From Didymella arachidicola (lineage: Eukaryota; Ascomycota; Dothideomycetes; Pleosporales; Didymellaceae): 64,000 nt of DNA. The position numbers and the translations under genes are program-made. Shown here one piece after another: positions 1 to 10,153 of the stretch. The stretch covers positions 1,922,001 through 1,986,000 of the forward strand of contig CM049989.1 in assembly GCA_016630955.3 (NCBI GenBank), given 5' to 3'. Within the stretch, counting starts at the first letter, position 1; each line of letters opens with the position of its first letter. The notes beneath the pieces were generated by a model, which worked only from the letters and a program-made list of their open reading frames with translations, was not told the origin of the DNA and ran no database searches.

Positions 1-1244
1 CGACAATGCTGGAGGCAGTCAAGCACTCGGAACAGTTATCGATTCGTGAGTACTTCTCGTTCATTGCACGCTGCGTGGAGAAATATATGTCATGTTTCCT
101 CCTCCCCATCACAGTCCTGATCTGCTGTTAGCATCACCCAATACCTTTCCAAGACCAATGTTCAACTCGGAGCTTCCTACCACACCGGCACGCAATCCAA
201 CACCAAATACGAAGAAGGCTACCAAGCAGCCGCAAAATACATCAATGCCGGCCGCGATGAGATCGTCCTCGGTGCCTCGACAACGCAACTCTTCATGAAC
301 CTCTCGCAAGCCATGATCCTCAACCCGGGCGATGAGATCATTCTCTCGAAGATGGAGCACGAAACCAACGTCAAGCCGTGGCTTTTCATGGCCGAACGCC
401 TCGGACTGAAAGTCACATGGTGGCACTCAGACAAACCCGAGTTGAAACTCACAGCCGAGAACCTCAAGCCATTGCTCTCGCCAAAAGTCAAGTTCGTAGC
501 GTGCACACATGTGTCGAACGTGCTAGGCACCATCCACGACGTTCGATCAATCGCAGATGCAGTGCACTCAGTCGGCGCGCTACTCTGCGTGGACGGCGTG
601 AGCTTCGCGCCGCACAGGAGAGTCGACGTCCGCGCATTCGGCGTGGATTTCTACTCGTTCTCGTGGTACAAGGTAGGCCGATACACCCAATCTGTGTACA
701 CATGCTGAAAGTATAGGTCTACGGCCCCCACATTGCCGTACTCTACGCCAGCAACGCCGCGCAGGCGCACGTCAAGCCTATGGCGCACTTCTTTAACCCC
801 ACCAAGACGCTGGAAGACAAACTTGGCTTCGCAGCGAGCAACTACGAGGGCGTTCAGGCACTCCCTTCCATTGTGAAGTACCTCGAGGGCTCCGATGCGG
901 CGATCACAGAGCACGAGGGCAAGCTGCAGAAGATCTTGCTCGATTTCCTGAACGCGCGGGACGATATCACGGTGCTGGGTTCTACGTTTGCTGACTCCAA
1001 AGAGCGCGTGCCGACTGTCTCGTTTGTGGTGGAGGGAACCAGTCCCAAGACGATTGTGGTAGAGGCAGAAAAGATCTCGAACTACGGGTTCAGGTGGGGT
1101 CATTTCTACTCGAAGCGGCTTTGCGACGAGGTGCTTGGACTGGGGCCAGAGGGAGTTACGCGGGTGTCGATGGTGCACTATAACACTGAAGAGGAGATTC
1201 ATGGGCTCGTTGACTTATTGAAGAAGGTCCTTCCCCAACGTTGA
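1..1244 (+). CDS. Class V aminotransferase-fold PLP enzyme, VC1184-like (cysteine-desulfurase family), 5' partial
   Basis: Three exons can be read: <1-45, 132-672 and 717-1244, with introns of 86 bp (GTGAGT...TTAG) and 44 bp (GTAGGC...ATAG). The joined protein starts inside the family motif DNAGGSQ, so only about 20 residues are missing off the window edge. The cofactor-binding HETN and D-G-V-S-F-A-P-H segments are present. The PLP lysine is in FSWYK, at the last codon of exon 2. The family is that of fold-type I SufS/IscS-like enzymes, and the overall match is to the VC1184-type subgroup. The position that holds the persulfide cysteine in SufS (RTGHHC) reads RWGHFY here, so true desulfurase activity is doubtful and the reaction is unknown. 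The gene converges on the Zn2Cys6 gene that ends at 1352, with about 107 bp between the stops. Confidence 0.85.
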
Positions 1245-1351
1245 AAGCTACGTCAACGTATTCAGCCTTAATAGCTAGTATTACGGGCACAGACAGTGCG
1301 TTAATACAAAACGCCTCTTTGGCCGTTTTCCTGAGACTCCTGGCTTTATCA

Positions 1352-3709
1352 TTAGAACAACATGCCCAAATCATTCGCATTCGCATTCCCGTCCCATCCA
1401 ACTCCGTCAAGACTAAATCCATTAGCACTCCAACCCATATCCAGGGGTAAAAACCCGTTCCACAGCGCGCTTTCGTCGGCCGGATTTGCGCTATTGTTTC
1501 CATGCATGGCGAAATCACTGACAGCGCCGAGATCTGTCCAGCCAAAATCGCCCATCTGTTCCGTCAACGCCGGCGACTCGCCCGTGGCGACAGAGCTCGT
1601 GTGCGGGCTCTGCGCAGTTGTACTTGTTGGTGGCGGAACTGGGAAGCCGTTCTGGTCCACAGGATTGCTGGCCACGGACGTGCCGGGATGCCTGAAAGCG
1701 GAGCGACTGTTTTTATCCTTACGCGGTACCTTTGCCCAGAGTAGTTTCAGCAGTTGCGAATACCGCGAGCCCGGGTGCTGGATACCAGCTTCTACGCCCA
1801 CAGCGCTGCGCTGTAGGCGGCCCACGGTTTCGTTGATCATGGCCCTGATTGCGCGATCTTCGTCTCCAGATATCACCCCTGTACAGCGCGCGCGGTAGAG
1901 GAACACACCAGCGTGCACGAGGTAGAGATAGTAACGCAGTGGCATGAAGCGCAGGCTAGTTTCAGGAGAGACGAAGTTGTTGACCGTCGTCAGAATAGCT
2001 TTCGCGGCGTCAAGGCCTTCGTATATGAAACGCGCGTCGCCAACAGCACCGACATTATTGACAAAGACTCTCTGCGGCGCCTGAGGGCCTCCGAGGCTCG
2101 AGGATTGAAGTGGATCGGAGGAGCCGCTGGCGGAGGAGAGGGCGCGCAAGACAGTAGCTTGGAATGCAAAAGCGTTTGTGTATAGTCGGAGATAGTCGTA
2201 AGACATGAGCAGACATGCTTTCAGAGGTGGAGAACATGTTAGTGTGCCCCAGACACTTTTCCATCCGTAGATTGCCGAACGAAAGTCGTCGATGAATTTG
2301 ATGTAGCTTCCACTCATGTTGGAACGGAACGACGCACCGGGGTTGCTGTACAGGGTATCGTGGACATTAGAGAAAAGTTGAGTCAGCTCAAGGTTGGCCT
2401 GGAATATTGAGGCATAGTCTTCCTCGTTCGGCGACTTTGGAATCAGACTCGGATAGTCTTCACGCCTCAGCGTGGTGAGGGGTCCTGGACCACGAGACCA
2501 GAAAGCCTTGCCTATGCGGATACTGATGTGTCGGTCGGAGACGTACGCGGCAGTCCAAATCAAACGCTTGCGATTGTGCTGTGGGTCCTTGCCCTGGTCG
2601 ACAAAACGGAAAGAGTACTTGTCGAGTGCGAGGAAGTACGCGATCCGAAGCGCGATTCCCACATGCATCCAGGACTCTTTGTCTTCTTCCCCTTTACCCA
2701 CCTTGCCTCCACCCCTTTGAGTATATGGAGCCCATTCAGCGAGCAGCAGCAGAGCCTCCACAGCTTCGATGCCAGCGTCGCCTCCTGCAGCAAGATTGGC
2801 AACGAGAGCCTTCATATGCTCGGTGCACGCTTCGTAGATATGTGGTTCGTTGACGAGGTCTTTTGAGGCGATCAGAAGTAGAGCAGTCAGAAGGTGTGGC
2901 TCCTTCCTGACCATGTCGGACATACGCGCGGCGTCGAAGGCGTGTGCGGGCGCCAATGGATAGAATGGATGGTAATTCTGCTGGTAGCGCACCAGCAATT
3001 GGCAGAGCGAATGCACAGTCAGGATGCCCCGATCCAGCAGAGGATATGAGAAGGACAGTGGCGGCGCATGCATTGCCGTACTCGCACTCGTCGGCCCCAA
3101 AGTTGTCCCAGCTCCCACGCCATTGCCATTGTTGTTTTCCTCGTTTGAGCTTGTCTCGCCCGCGACGCGTGCCAGTATGCCCAGCGCATCTGAGGGATTC
3201 TGGAGGTTGTTGAAGGGCAGCTCGTCGGTGTTGGAAGAGTCGGACCCAGTAGCGTGGGGGTTGTCACCGTACTGCTGTTGTTGTTGCTGCTGCTGATGCT
3301 GCGCGCCCACATCGTGCGACCACGTCCCAAGATTTCCGAGCGCGTGAAAGCTGCCATCCTCAGGCCCGGTGGCCGTCAGCGAGGGTAGCCCAGGGTTCCC
3401 CTCGTCAATGCGCTTCTTGCGCACGCGTCGTCCGCCGCGATTACTGCCGCCGAGCACGCACTCGAGATTGTCACGCTTGCATCGCAGGCATGGGATGGTG
3501 CCTTGCTCATCGCTGGAGGTCGTTAGTCAATGCTGCGCAATTGCGCAGTCGGCCGCGGCTACGGGAGCTTACAGCAGGCACCGACTCTTCCGCTTGCGAC
3601 AGTTCAGACAGGCCTGGTGGGCCCGCTTGGCCTTGGCCGAGTCATCTTCCTGCGCGGAACTCGACTTCTGCGCATCAGGCAGAGATTGCTGTGGGGAAAG
3701 CGCGTCCAT
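1352..3709 (-). CDS. Zn(II)2Cys6 transcription factor with fungal-specific middle homology domain
   Basis: Exon 1 is 3709-3573 and exon 2 is 3512-1352, with a 60-bp intron (GTAAGC...CCAG) that splits the zinc cluster. The joined protein is 765 aa. The cluster reads ACLNCRKRKSRC, then a linker, then IPCLRCKRDNLEC, which is the six-cysteine C-x2-C-x6-C / C-x2-C-x6-C pattern of Gal4-type DNA binding. Basic residues RRVRKKR follow. A glutamine run (8 Q) lies at about residue 100 and comes from a CAG/CAA repeat near 3272-3300. The middle region, from HPFYPLAPAHAF on, has the helical character of the Fungal_trans domain. It is probably a nuclear regulator; its target genes are unknown. The start ATG at 3709 is the first in-frame ATG upstream of the cluster. 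Confidence 0.85.
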
Positions 3710-4432
3710 CGGTCATCATTGAGAGCGGACGTGGGAGGTATTCGGCTTTCTTTGAAGAGTGCCAAAAGCCGCGGGCTCGGCGAACTGCTTCCCCGCCGTC
3801 GGCCCGACGCTGGACGGCCACTGGTTTGACCAAAGAGCTTGACCATCTGCAGTTCCATACTGAAAAAATGAACCGATCTTCAGCAGATACTGGTCGGCGT
3901 TTGGACCGAGCGATGAGCATCGTGGCATATGTAGGTCCGCGACGAAGCCTGCCAGCTTGAGTCTCAGCACCTCATTACGTCTGAGGTCGACGCCGGAGCA
4001 GGAAGATATGCCTGCGCTGTCTGCGCGTATAATGTTACTCTCTACGATGAGCTTGAAGATCCCATATTGCATTGACTCGATGATGTCCATATCATATCAT
4101 GTACTGAAGGACACCGACATCCGAGTGCGTGATATGGGTCAGACTTCTGACTCCCAATGGTTCCAATTCGGAATTGTATTGCTGGGTAGAAGGTCTGGGC
4201 GCTGTCTTCCAATAGAGCGGCGATCTAGAGCCCAAGGATGTTGCTAAGGTCGCATGGCTTGCTGCCAATCGACAGGACTCGTTCGCCTGCCAGGTCGCAA
4301 GTGCGAGTGTGGTCCTTGCGACTATTGCTTGTAGCCTCGGTGGACGTTCCAGTCTCGTAGCTGAGACTGAACTGAAGAATTGAATCGAAAGCAAGGAGTC
4401 GCTCCCTCGCTGGAGAGCGGCCTGGCTTGTGT
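3710..4432. other. Intergenic region between two Zn2Cys6 genes
   Basis: There is no convincing gene here. This 0.7 kb is the upstream region of the gene starting at 3709 and the 3' flank of the gene ending at 4433. Several unrelated short open frames overlap on both strands, with no recognisable domain or splice structure. Confidence 0.4.
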
Positions 4433-5617
4433 TCAGATTCGCGCAGAGATGCCCCTCCAGCCAGAAACAAACCACCAGTCCGAGCTTGCGAATTCGAGAA
4501 GCCGGCAGTACAGTCTCATCAATTCGCGAATGTGGACATCTTGTCCTGCCCTCAGTGCCTCAAGGAAGTCAATCTCGAGATGTGTAGGCCAGGTCAATGC
4601 TGCTCGCAGGGCTGGATGGCCGGACGTATCGATGCTGTGCTGTAACGATGCGCGCAACTGCTCTGCTGCTTTGATGCGGCTAGCCTGATTCTCTAGTGGT
4701 TCGGTAGGGAGAGGGTAGCTTGCCGCTTGGATCTCGACTAGGAATGACGAGAGCAGGGCAGAAGGCCTATTGACCTCACTGGCATTGCTGGATCGAATGA
4801 TGGCGGCGAAAGGCCCATTTTCAATCCAGGGCACAGCGGTATTGAGAACAAAAGACATGCCTCGAAGCAGCTGGAAGATCTCTATCAACACTTCCACGGT
4901 GTGGGTTCGGGCGTCCGCGAAAGCGTTCATAACTGTCAGCGAGGCAGATGCGAACAAGGCATGGCAATTGGCAGGTCCAAGGTCCACCAAAGCCCTATTC
5001 AGGCCTGTGAGAGCTGCTGATTGATGTGTCGAGGCGAGGACCTGGTAGTAGGAAGCTCTCGACAGATTGATATAAGCAAGATGATTGGCCGAGTATGCTA
5101 GAAGAGCGTGCATCAAATGTGAGTGCTTGAAGCCTTCCTGAGGTACAGCAAAACCCCAAATTTGCTTTGCGGCTTCAACACCCGGCATAGTAGTGTGCGC
5201 ATGTGCTGTGTAGTGGTACATAAGCTCGAGGTCCTGCATCCATTCACCGGTCTTGACTTGCGGGGGCCTGTAGATGGGTTCATACTGATCAATAGGCGTG
5301 TGCGGGTACTTGACGGGGTCAGCCGTTGCTGGCACTGGTGATGCACATGGCACATTGGCTGGTTCTGGCGTGCTTGCGCGAGGTGAGCTCTCTGACGGTG
5401 TTTGGGACACTGTCTGCGCGCGCCCTGGCACCGAGGCACTCAGCAGACTACATTCGACGCGGTATCGCGCACACGCGCCGCATGGCCGGTTCTCATCGCA
5501 CTAAAGGGGTAAGTTTATAAATGAAATGATTGGCGAACGGCTCGTACACACCTTTACGCGTCTCGCTTTGCACTGCGCACACCCATGACGACTTTTTTTC
5601 GAGCCCAGCCTCGGCAT
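4433..5617 (-). CDS. Zn(II)2Cys6 transcription factor of the Upc2 / Fungal_trans_2 type
   Basis: Exon 1 (5617-5552) encodes 22 residues: a basic KKSRHG followed by CAQCKARRVK. A 51-bp intron (GTGTGT...TTTAG) falls just before the third cysteine, and exon 2 (5500-4433) continues CDENRPCGACARYRVEC. The full Gal4-type six-cysteine cluster therefore only appears after splicing. The protein is 377 aa and sits at the very N-terminus of the cluster, which is typical of the short sterol-uptake-control-like regulators. The C-terminal part, from GEWMQDLELMYHYTAH on, is the helical Fungal_trans_2-type region that begins with the family's LEL-hh-Y-T pattern. Its target is unknown. The C-terminus after WWFVSGW is short, and a further small 3' exon cannot be excluded. 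Confidence 0.8.
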
Positions 5618-5921
5618 ATCGAGATTCGCGAGCGCCCTGCAGGATCAGTGGGACGGGGAAGATGCGGTTCGAGAGCGAGAGCGAAAGCGCGACGTGGCGG
5701 GAAGGTGAGACCCACTTTTCAAGCAATTTTGGTTAGCACGCCGACGGCTCTTGCTTTGCGATTTGTTTCAGGCACCACTTGCATCTGCATTTGCATCGTG
5801 TCGGTGCTTGATTTCCATACCTTATCATTACTTATCAAGAGCCACTCGCTGTGTAGGTGCCTAAGGTGACTAGGTTATCTGGCCGAGCCCGTCTCCCGTC
5901 TGCAGCACTGGCTTCCCACGC

Positions 5922-6605
5922 TCATGCGCTCCACGCTTCTTGACGACGCTCAAATTCTGCGATCTCAGCGGCGAAGTCTGCGTTCTCCTTTCCTGCAAGC
6001 TGCTCGTAGATCCAGAGACTTGTGTCAATACCAGAAGTCACGCCGCCGGCGTTGATGATCCTGACACCAGCCTCAGTAGTCCCAGCATCGACCCATCTTT
6101 TCTTCACAACGTTCACCTTCGAGTCTCCGCCCGCAGCCTCATCAGCGTACTTCTTCAGTGCATCGAAGCCCATATGATGCGTGGTGATTGTGCGCCCGGC
6201 GAGGACACCGGAGGCCGCCAGGATGAGTGAGCCTGTACAAACTGACTGCAGTATGCGCGTCGCTACCTCTTTCCGTGGCGGCAGGCTTACAAACTTGCGG
6301 AGAAGAGCAGTGAGTTCGTTGCCTTCCTTTGATGGCAGCAATTTGTCAAAGACACCGAAATCCGCGCCAGGGATGACCAGAATGTCATATTCGGCGAGGT
6401 TAGCCTCGAGCTGCTCGAAGGTACCGTTCGGCACGTAGACCATCGTGCCAGTCTCCGAGGAGACACGATCGTGGTGCGCGAATGTTTTGACCTCGAAGAT
6501 GGCTTCCCCAGACGCCGGGCGCGTGCTGTAGATTTCGGTGGGGCCACTGAAGTCGAGAATGTCCGCGGAGGGATAAAGGTAGACTGCTACTTTAAAGGGA
6601 GCCAT
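5922..6605 (-). CDS. DJ-1/PfpI family protein, isonitrile-hydratase-like
   Basis: This is a single-exon protein of 227 aa. The start at 6605 (MAPFKVAVYLYP) is preferred to an in-frame upstream ATG at 6650, because the family's beta-strand begins right after it. Family features are DILDFSGPTE at residues 15-24, the nucleophile-elbow cysteine C123 in SVCTGSLILAASG, the following TTHH and the closing GGVTSGIDTSLW. This layout matches GlxA/InhA-like class I glutamine amidotransferase-fold proteins such as isonitrile hydratase, without an AraC domain. The biochemical activity is not proven by sequence; alternatives are a chaperone/deglycase-type DJ-1 or another hydratase. It lies between a Zn2Cys6 gene and a symporter gene on the same strand. 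Confidence 0.85.
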   Translation of the reverse strand: MAPFKVAVYLYPSADILDFSGPTEIYSTRPASGEAIFEVKTFAHHDRVSSETGTMVYVPNGTFEQLEANLAEYDILVIPGADFGVFDKLLPSKEGNELTALLRKFVSLPPRKEVATRILQSVCTGSLILAASGVLAGRTITTHHMGFDALKKYADEAAGGDSKVNVVKKRWVDAGTTEAGVRIINAGGVTSGIDTSLWIYEQLAGKENADFAAEIAEFERRQEAWSA

Positions 6606-7156
6606 TGTGTCAAATATGTGATGACTGCAAAGACAGGTTTGGAGGGTCAAGCTTAGTGGAAGATGTGATGCCCTTTATTTGCGCTCGCTTCTGTCTTATA
6701 TGTGTCTTCTCACCTGCCGGATACATCTTGCTCAACGGATCGGACCGAAAACTTCCTTCCGCTCCGCAAGGCTGTGTAGCGCACTATGGCTCAACAGTAA
6801 GCTCATCTCATCCCAGGTTTGGTCTATGAGCACCTTTCTCACAGTCATCAATTAAACGTGATGACGAGAAATGCAGGTCAGCAGCGAAGCCGATTTCGAG
6901 CTGCGAAGTGTTGACAACACAGGAGGTGGTCAGCGAACGTTCGTGAACATCTTGTAAGCTTTCAACCTCCCAGAATCTTCAGTGTACTGCTGACATGGTC
7001 GGCCTGTTTCACCTGGCGGAATTGCGACGACCACAACGTCTCATGACTGAATTAGCGTGGCATATTACTCACGACGATGCTGTTGGATCTTGGCGACGAG
7101 AGTTATGCTTATATGGAACAGTCTACGTTACAGCGATTTTGGTCTGACTGAGTATT
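6606..7156. other. Intergenic region
   Basis: This is the promoter side of the DJ-1/PfpI gene and the 3' flank of the symporter gene. I see no gene, RNA or repeat. Confidence 0.4.
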
Positions 7157-8700
7157 CTATACCTTGCCATCGCCGTGCGTTTCGCGCAATGTGTTCGGGT
7201 CAACACTCGTGCCATGAGCAGCGTCCGCGTGCGCATCGTGAAGCTCGTCCTCCGGATCATCAACAATACCGGTGACCTTCGTGACAATGACAGCAGCGAA
7301 AGTATCGCAGCTGACGTTGACCATGGTACGGAAACGATCCAGGAACCAGTCAATTGCTACAACAACAGCGTACATGCCGGTAACTGGAACGTTGATAGAG
7401 CCGCAGATCATAACGACGAGGACTAAGCTCGAACTTGGGATGGGTGTTGTACCGATGGATGCCAAAGTAGAGAGAAGGACAACAATGATGTTGTCAGCAG
7501 CATTCAACGTGATGCCCTGTGTGGCAGCCAAAAAAACAACGACTATGGGGAAGTAGATGGCTGTTCCATCCATATTGATCAAGCAGCCTAAAGGAACGGC
7601 GAACTTGGTGACGGTGACCGGAACGCCTTGAGCCAACACACAGCGAATTGTGACAGGCAGAGTCGCAGCTGATGATGCCGTTCCCCAGGCCGTGATCCAG
7701 GCTGGACTACATCGCATCCATAAGGTATATGGGTTCTTGCGTGTGAATGCGAAGAAGATTATCGGAATGATAATGAAGAGATGCAGAACCATGCCGCACA
7801 AGGTACCGCCAATCAAAATGCCAAGGTTGGCTCCAATCTGCGCGATGTCGAGACGGAAAAGGTTGGGCATGATGAGGAAGAACACACCGACTGGTGCCAA
7901 GTAGATCAGGAAGGTGATGATCTTCATGATGATCTGTTCGATCTCCTCGACGGCTCGAATGAGCGCACTGCCAGGCTTAATGCAGTAACCCAGCACCACG
8001 GCCGTGACTAATACAGCAAGGAGGCTGTCGGTAGCCATGGCGTTGACAACGTTGTTGGGCACCAGAGAATAGAACATGTCGACAACTACATCGTGGATCT
8101 CAAAAGCCTGGCGCTCATCGATGGTCTCTTGGTCCGACTCGTTGACTTGCAGCTGATCGCCACTGACGACAGTCATGAGCTTTGACCAAACGAGACCGAC
8201 AAGGAGACAGGAATGGGCCACTGCGATCACGGTTGTGATCACGTAGTAGCCGATTGTCCAGCGAGCGAGTTTGCCGGCTTGGCCACCGCCCTGGGTCATA
8301 GTGCGGAGACGCTGAACGGCCATGATCATCGCTGTCACAATCATGGGAAGTACTGAGAGTGTCAGCTCACTTTATCGTTTTGAAAGTGTTGACATCGCTT
8401 ACCAACCGCTCTTAGGGCTCGTAACCATAGCTGACCGGGAATCGCAAGCAGTGCAACCGCCGCATCAGGCACACTCGAGACTTGGGTGGTGACAACCAAG
8501 CCGATTGCAATGGCGAGTAAAGCGGCAGCGATGATCTGCAACACCGAGCCTGGAGTCTTGAACTTCTGCCATAAGTTCTTTTTCTCCTCCTCTGGCATGT
8601 CTTCCGCGTAAGTCTGCTGTGGGGAGAAGTCTGACGGTGAAGTTGTAGAAGAAGTCTCTCGGACGACTCTACCGTCCTTGACCTCTTCGATTTCTCCCAT
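7157..8700 (-). CDS. Dicarboxylate/amino acid:cation symporter (SDF/DAACS family)
   Basis: Exon 1 (8700-8403) and exon 2 (8352-7157) are joined across a 50-bp intron (GTAAGC...TCAG) and give 497 aa. The splice restores LRALRAV-VLPMIVTAM, the conserved first-helix region. Hallmarks of the EAAT/GltPh fold are the serine-rich re-entrant loop GTASSAATLP, the sodium/substrate motif NMDGTAIY, the second hairpin SIGTTPIPSSSLV, and the substrate-binding end DRFRTMVNVSCD. The last motif is normally NVxGD; here the glycine is replaced by cysteine while the aspartate is kept. About eight membrane segments plus two re-entrant loops are expected in the plasma membrane, importing glutamate or C4-dicarboxylates with Na+ or H+. 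An acidic cytosolic N-terminal tail of about 55 residues precedes the first helix. The ATG at 8700 is preferred to one at 8751. Confidence 0.9.
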
Positions 8701-9615
8701 GGTAGACGGTTGCTGGATTGACGAGAGGTGCAGAGTCGATGATGCTTGCACGTGAAGCAGGACTGCGGGGGCTCAATCGGTCCCATTCTTTGCTCGCGTG
8801 TCGGGAACATCTTATACATCAGCTCACGGTCCTCGACTACTTCCCCACATGACTACGCCGTGGGGAAGCAGAGATAACAGAAGGTCTTTCGTATCTTGCT
8901 TCCAGGAAGCGTACCTGTCGATGGCGTCGAAACCAGCCTCCCGTGGCCTCGGGCAAGAGACGTTACCTCGGAAGCCATTGGCACTTTTGGCATCTTCATC
9001 GCTAAAGGAAGGTTGAGAGATTTCGCTGTTCCGACTTCCGCCTTGTCGTCTTGATGCCCCGTAACTGAGCGCTCCGTTAGGTAATATCGGCTACTCGGAA
9101 CGTTGCGCCAAGTTGACGGAGTCTTATGTGAGGTCCATAATGTGCATTCCTCGAACAAGACAATGCTTCATCGGTGCGTACATGACGAAAGGGCGTGCAC
9201 AGTGCCGTTGGATATCCTTGGGGCGGAGAGGGACGAGCCTCTGCACTTCTTCGTGTGTTCGAAAGGCCTAGCTAGCGCGCTTCCGCGGCTTGGCTGTGTG
9301 TGTCTGTGGCTGCGGCGCCTCTGACGTTTACTCAAGCAGGTCCCGAAGCACACAACTGTGCTTTAGCTTGACGATGAGCCGCAAATCTTTGCCGAGGCAA
9401 TGGGCTCTGTGCCACGCGAGGAATCGCCATTTCGGCAACGCTGCCTCAACACCTCACTCCTTCTTGCACAACACGCCCGTATCGAATGTCGTTGGCTTCA
9501 TTTTTGATGACCTTGATAGTACTAACAAAGCTTGAGCTATGGTAAGATGCCTTTAGTCAGAAAGGGGGCTCATTTTTCGATATCCATCCCACCTGCAGCT
9601 TCCACCGCGCATAGC
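8701..9615. other. Intergenic region
   Basis: This is the upstream region of the symporter gene and the 3' flank of the small secreted protein gene. No supported coding frame, RNA gene or repeat was found. Confidence 0.4.
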
Positions 9616-10153
9616 TTACTTGCAGTTGCTTCCACCGTAAACGAAAGTGCCATCCGAGTTTTCACACCCGCATGTGCTATCCTTAGGGCTCTTGATGCAA
9701 CCGGCGCCCTCGCCAGACTTCTCGCCAGCGTTGCTCCAGAAGAAGGTCCATTTGTCGGGGTTGCTCTTCATCGCTGTGCCGGGCGCGCAGGTGTACGCCT
9801 CGCATGTACCGTACGGGGCACCGTGGTTTCCTAGAAGAGTTGTCAGACAAGCTACACACAAGGTTTAAATGTCGTTACCATCGTATTGGTGGTCCTGGGT
9901 GAAAACAGCAAAGGTCTGCTTGCCAGAGACGCGGGTGTTGTGGCTGCACTCGGCTGCCTGGATGGCCTTCGAGGTCTTGGTGACTGCATAATATCTCAGC
10001 ATCAAGTACTCAGTTCTGTAGAGAAGGAAGTTACATACCGGAGCAACCAGGGCTGCTGGGGTATTTGCCCTTTGTGTTCGAGGTAGCTGGGTCCAGCGTG
10101 GCGGTCGCCGCAACAGCGAGGGTGAGGACGGTAAGGATAGACTTGGTGAGCAT
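9616..10153 (-). CDS. Small secreted cysteine-rich protein (8 Cys)
   Basis: Three exons are read: 10153-10039, 9983-9879 and 9830-9616. The introns are 55 bp (GTATGT...GCAG) and 48 bp (GTAACG...CTAG). The 144-aa product begins MLTKSILTVLTLAVAATATL, a clear signal peptide with probable cleavage after the ATA region. The mature part of about 125 aa has eight cysteines: CSG, ECSHN, C-x4-C in CEAYTC, then GC, CGC and a penultimate C. The even count suggests disulfide pairing. I recognise no domain. Size, cysteine content and secretion fit the effector-like small secreted proteins of plant-associated or saprobic fungi, but no function is assigned. Both introns are needed to join the cysteine-bearing segments in frame. 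Confidence 0.75.
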
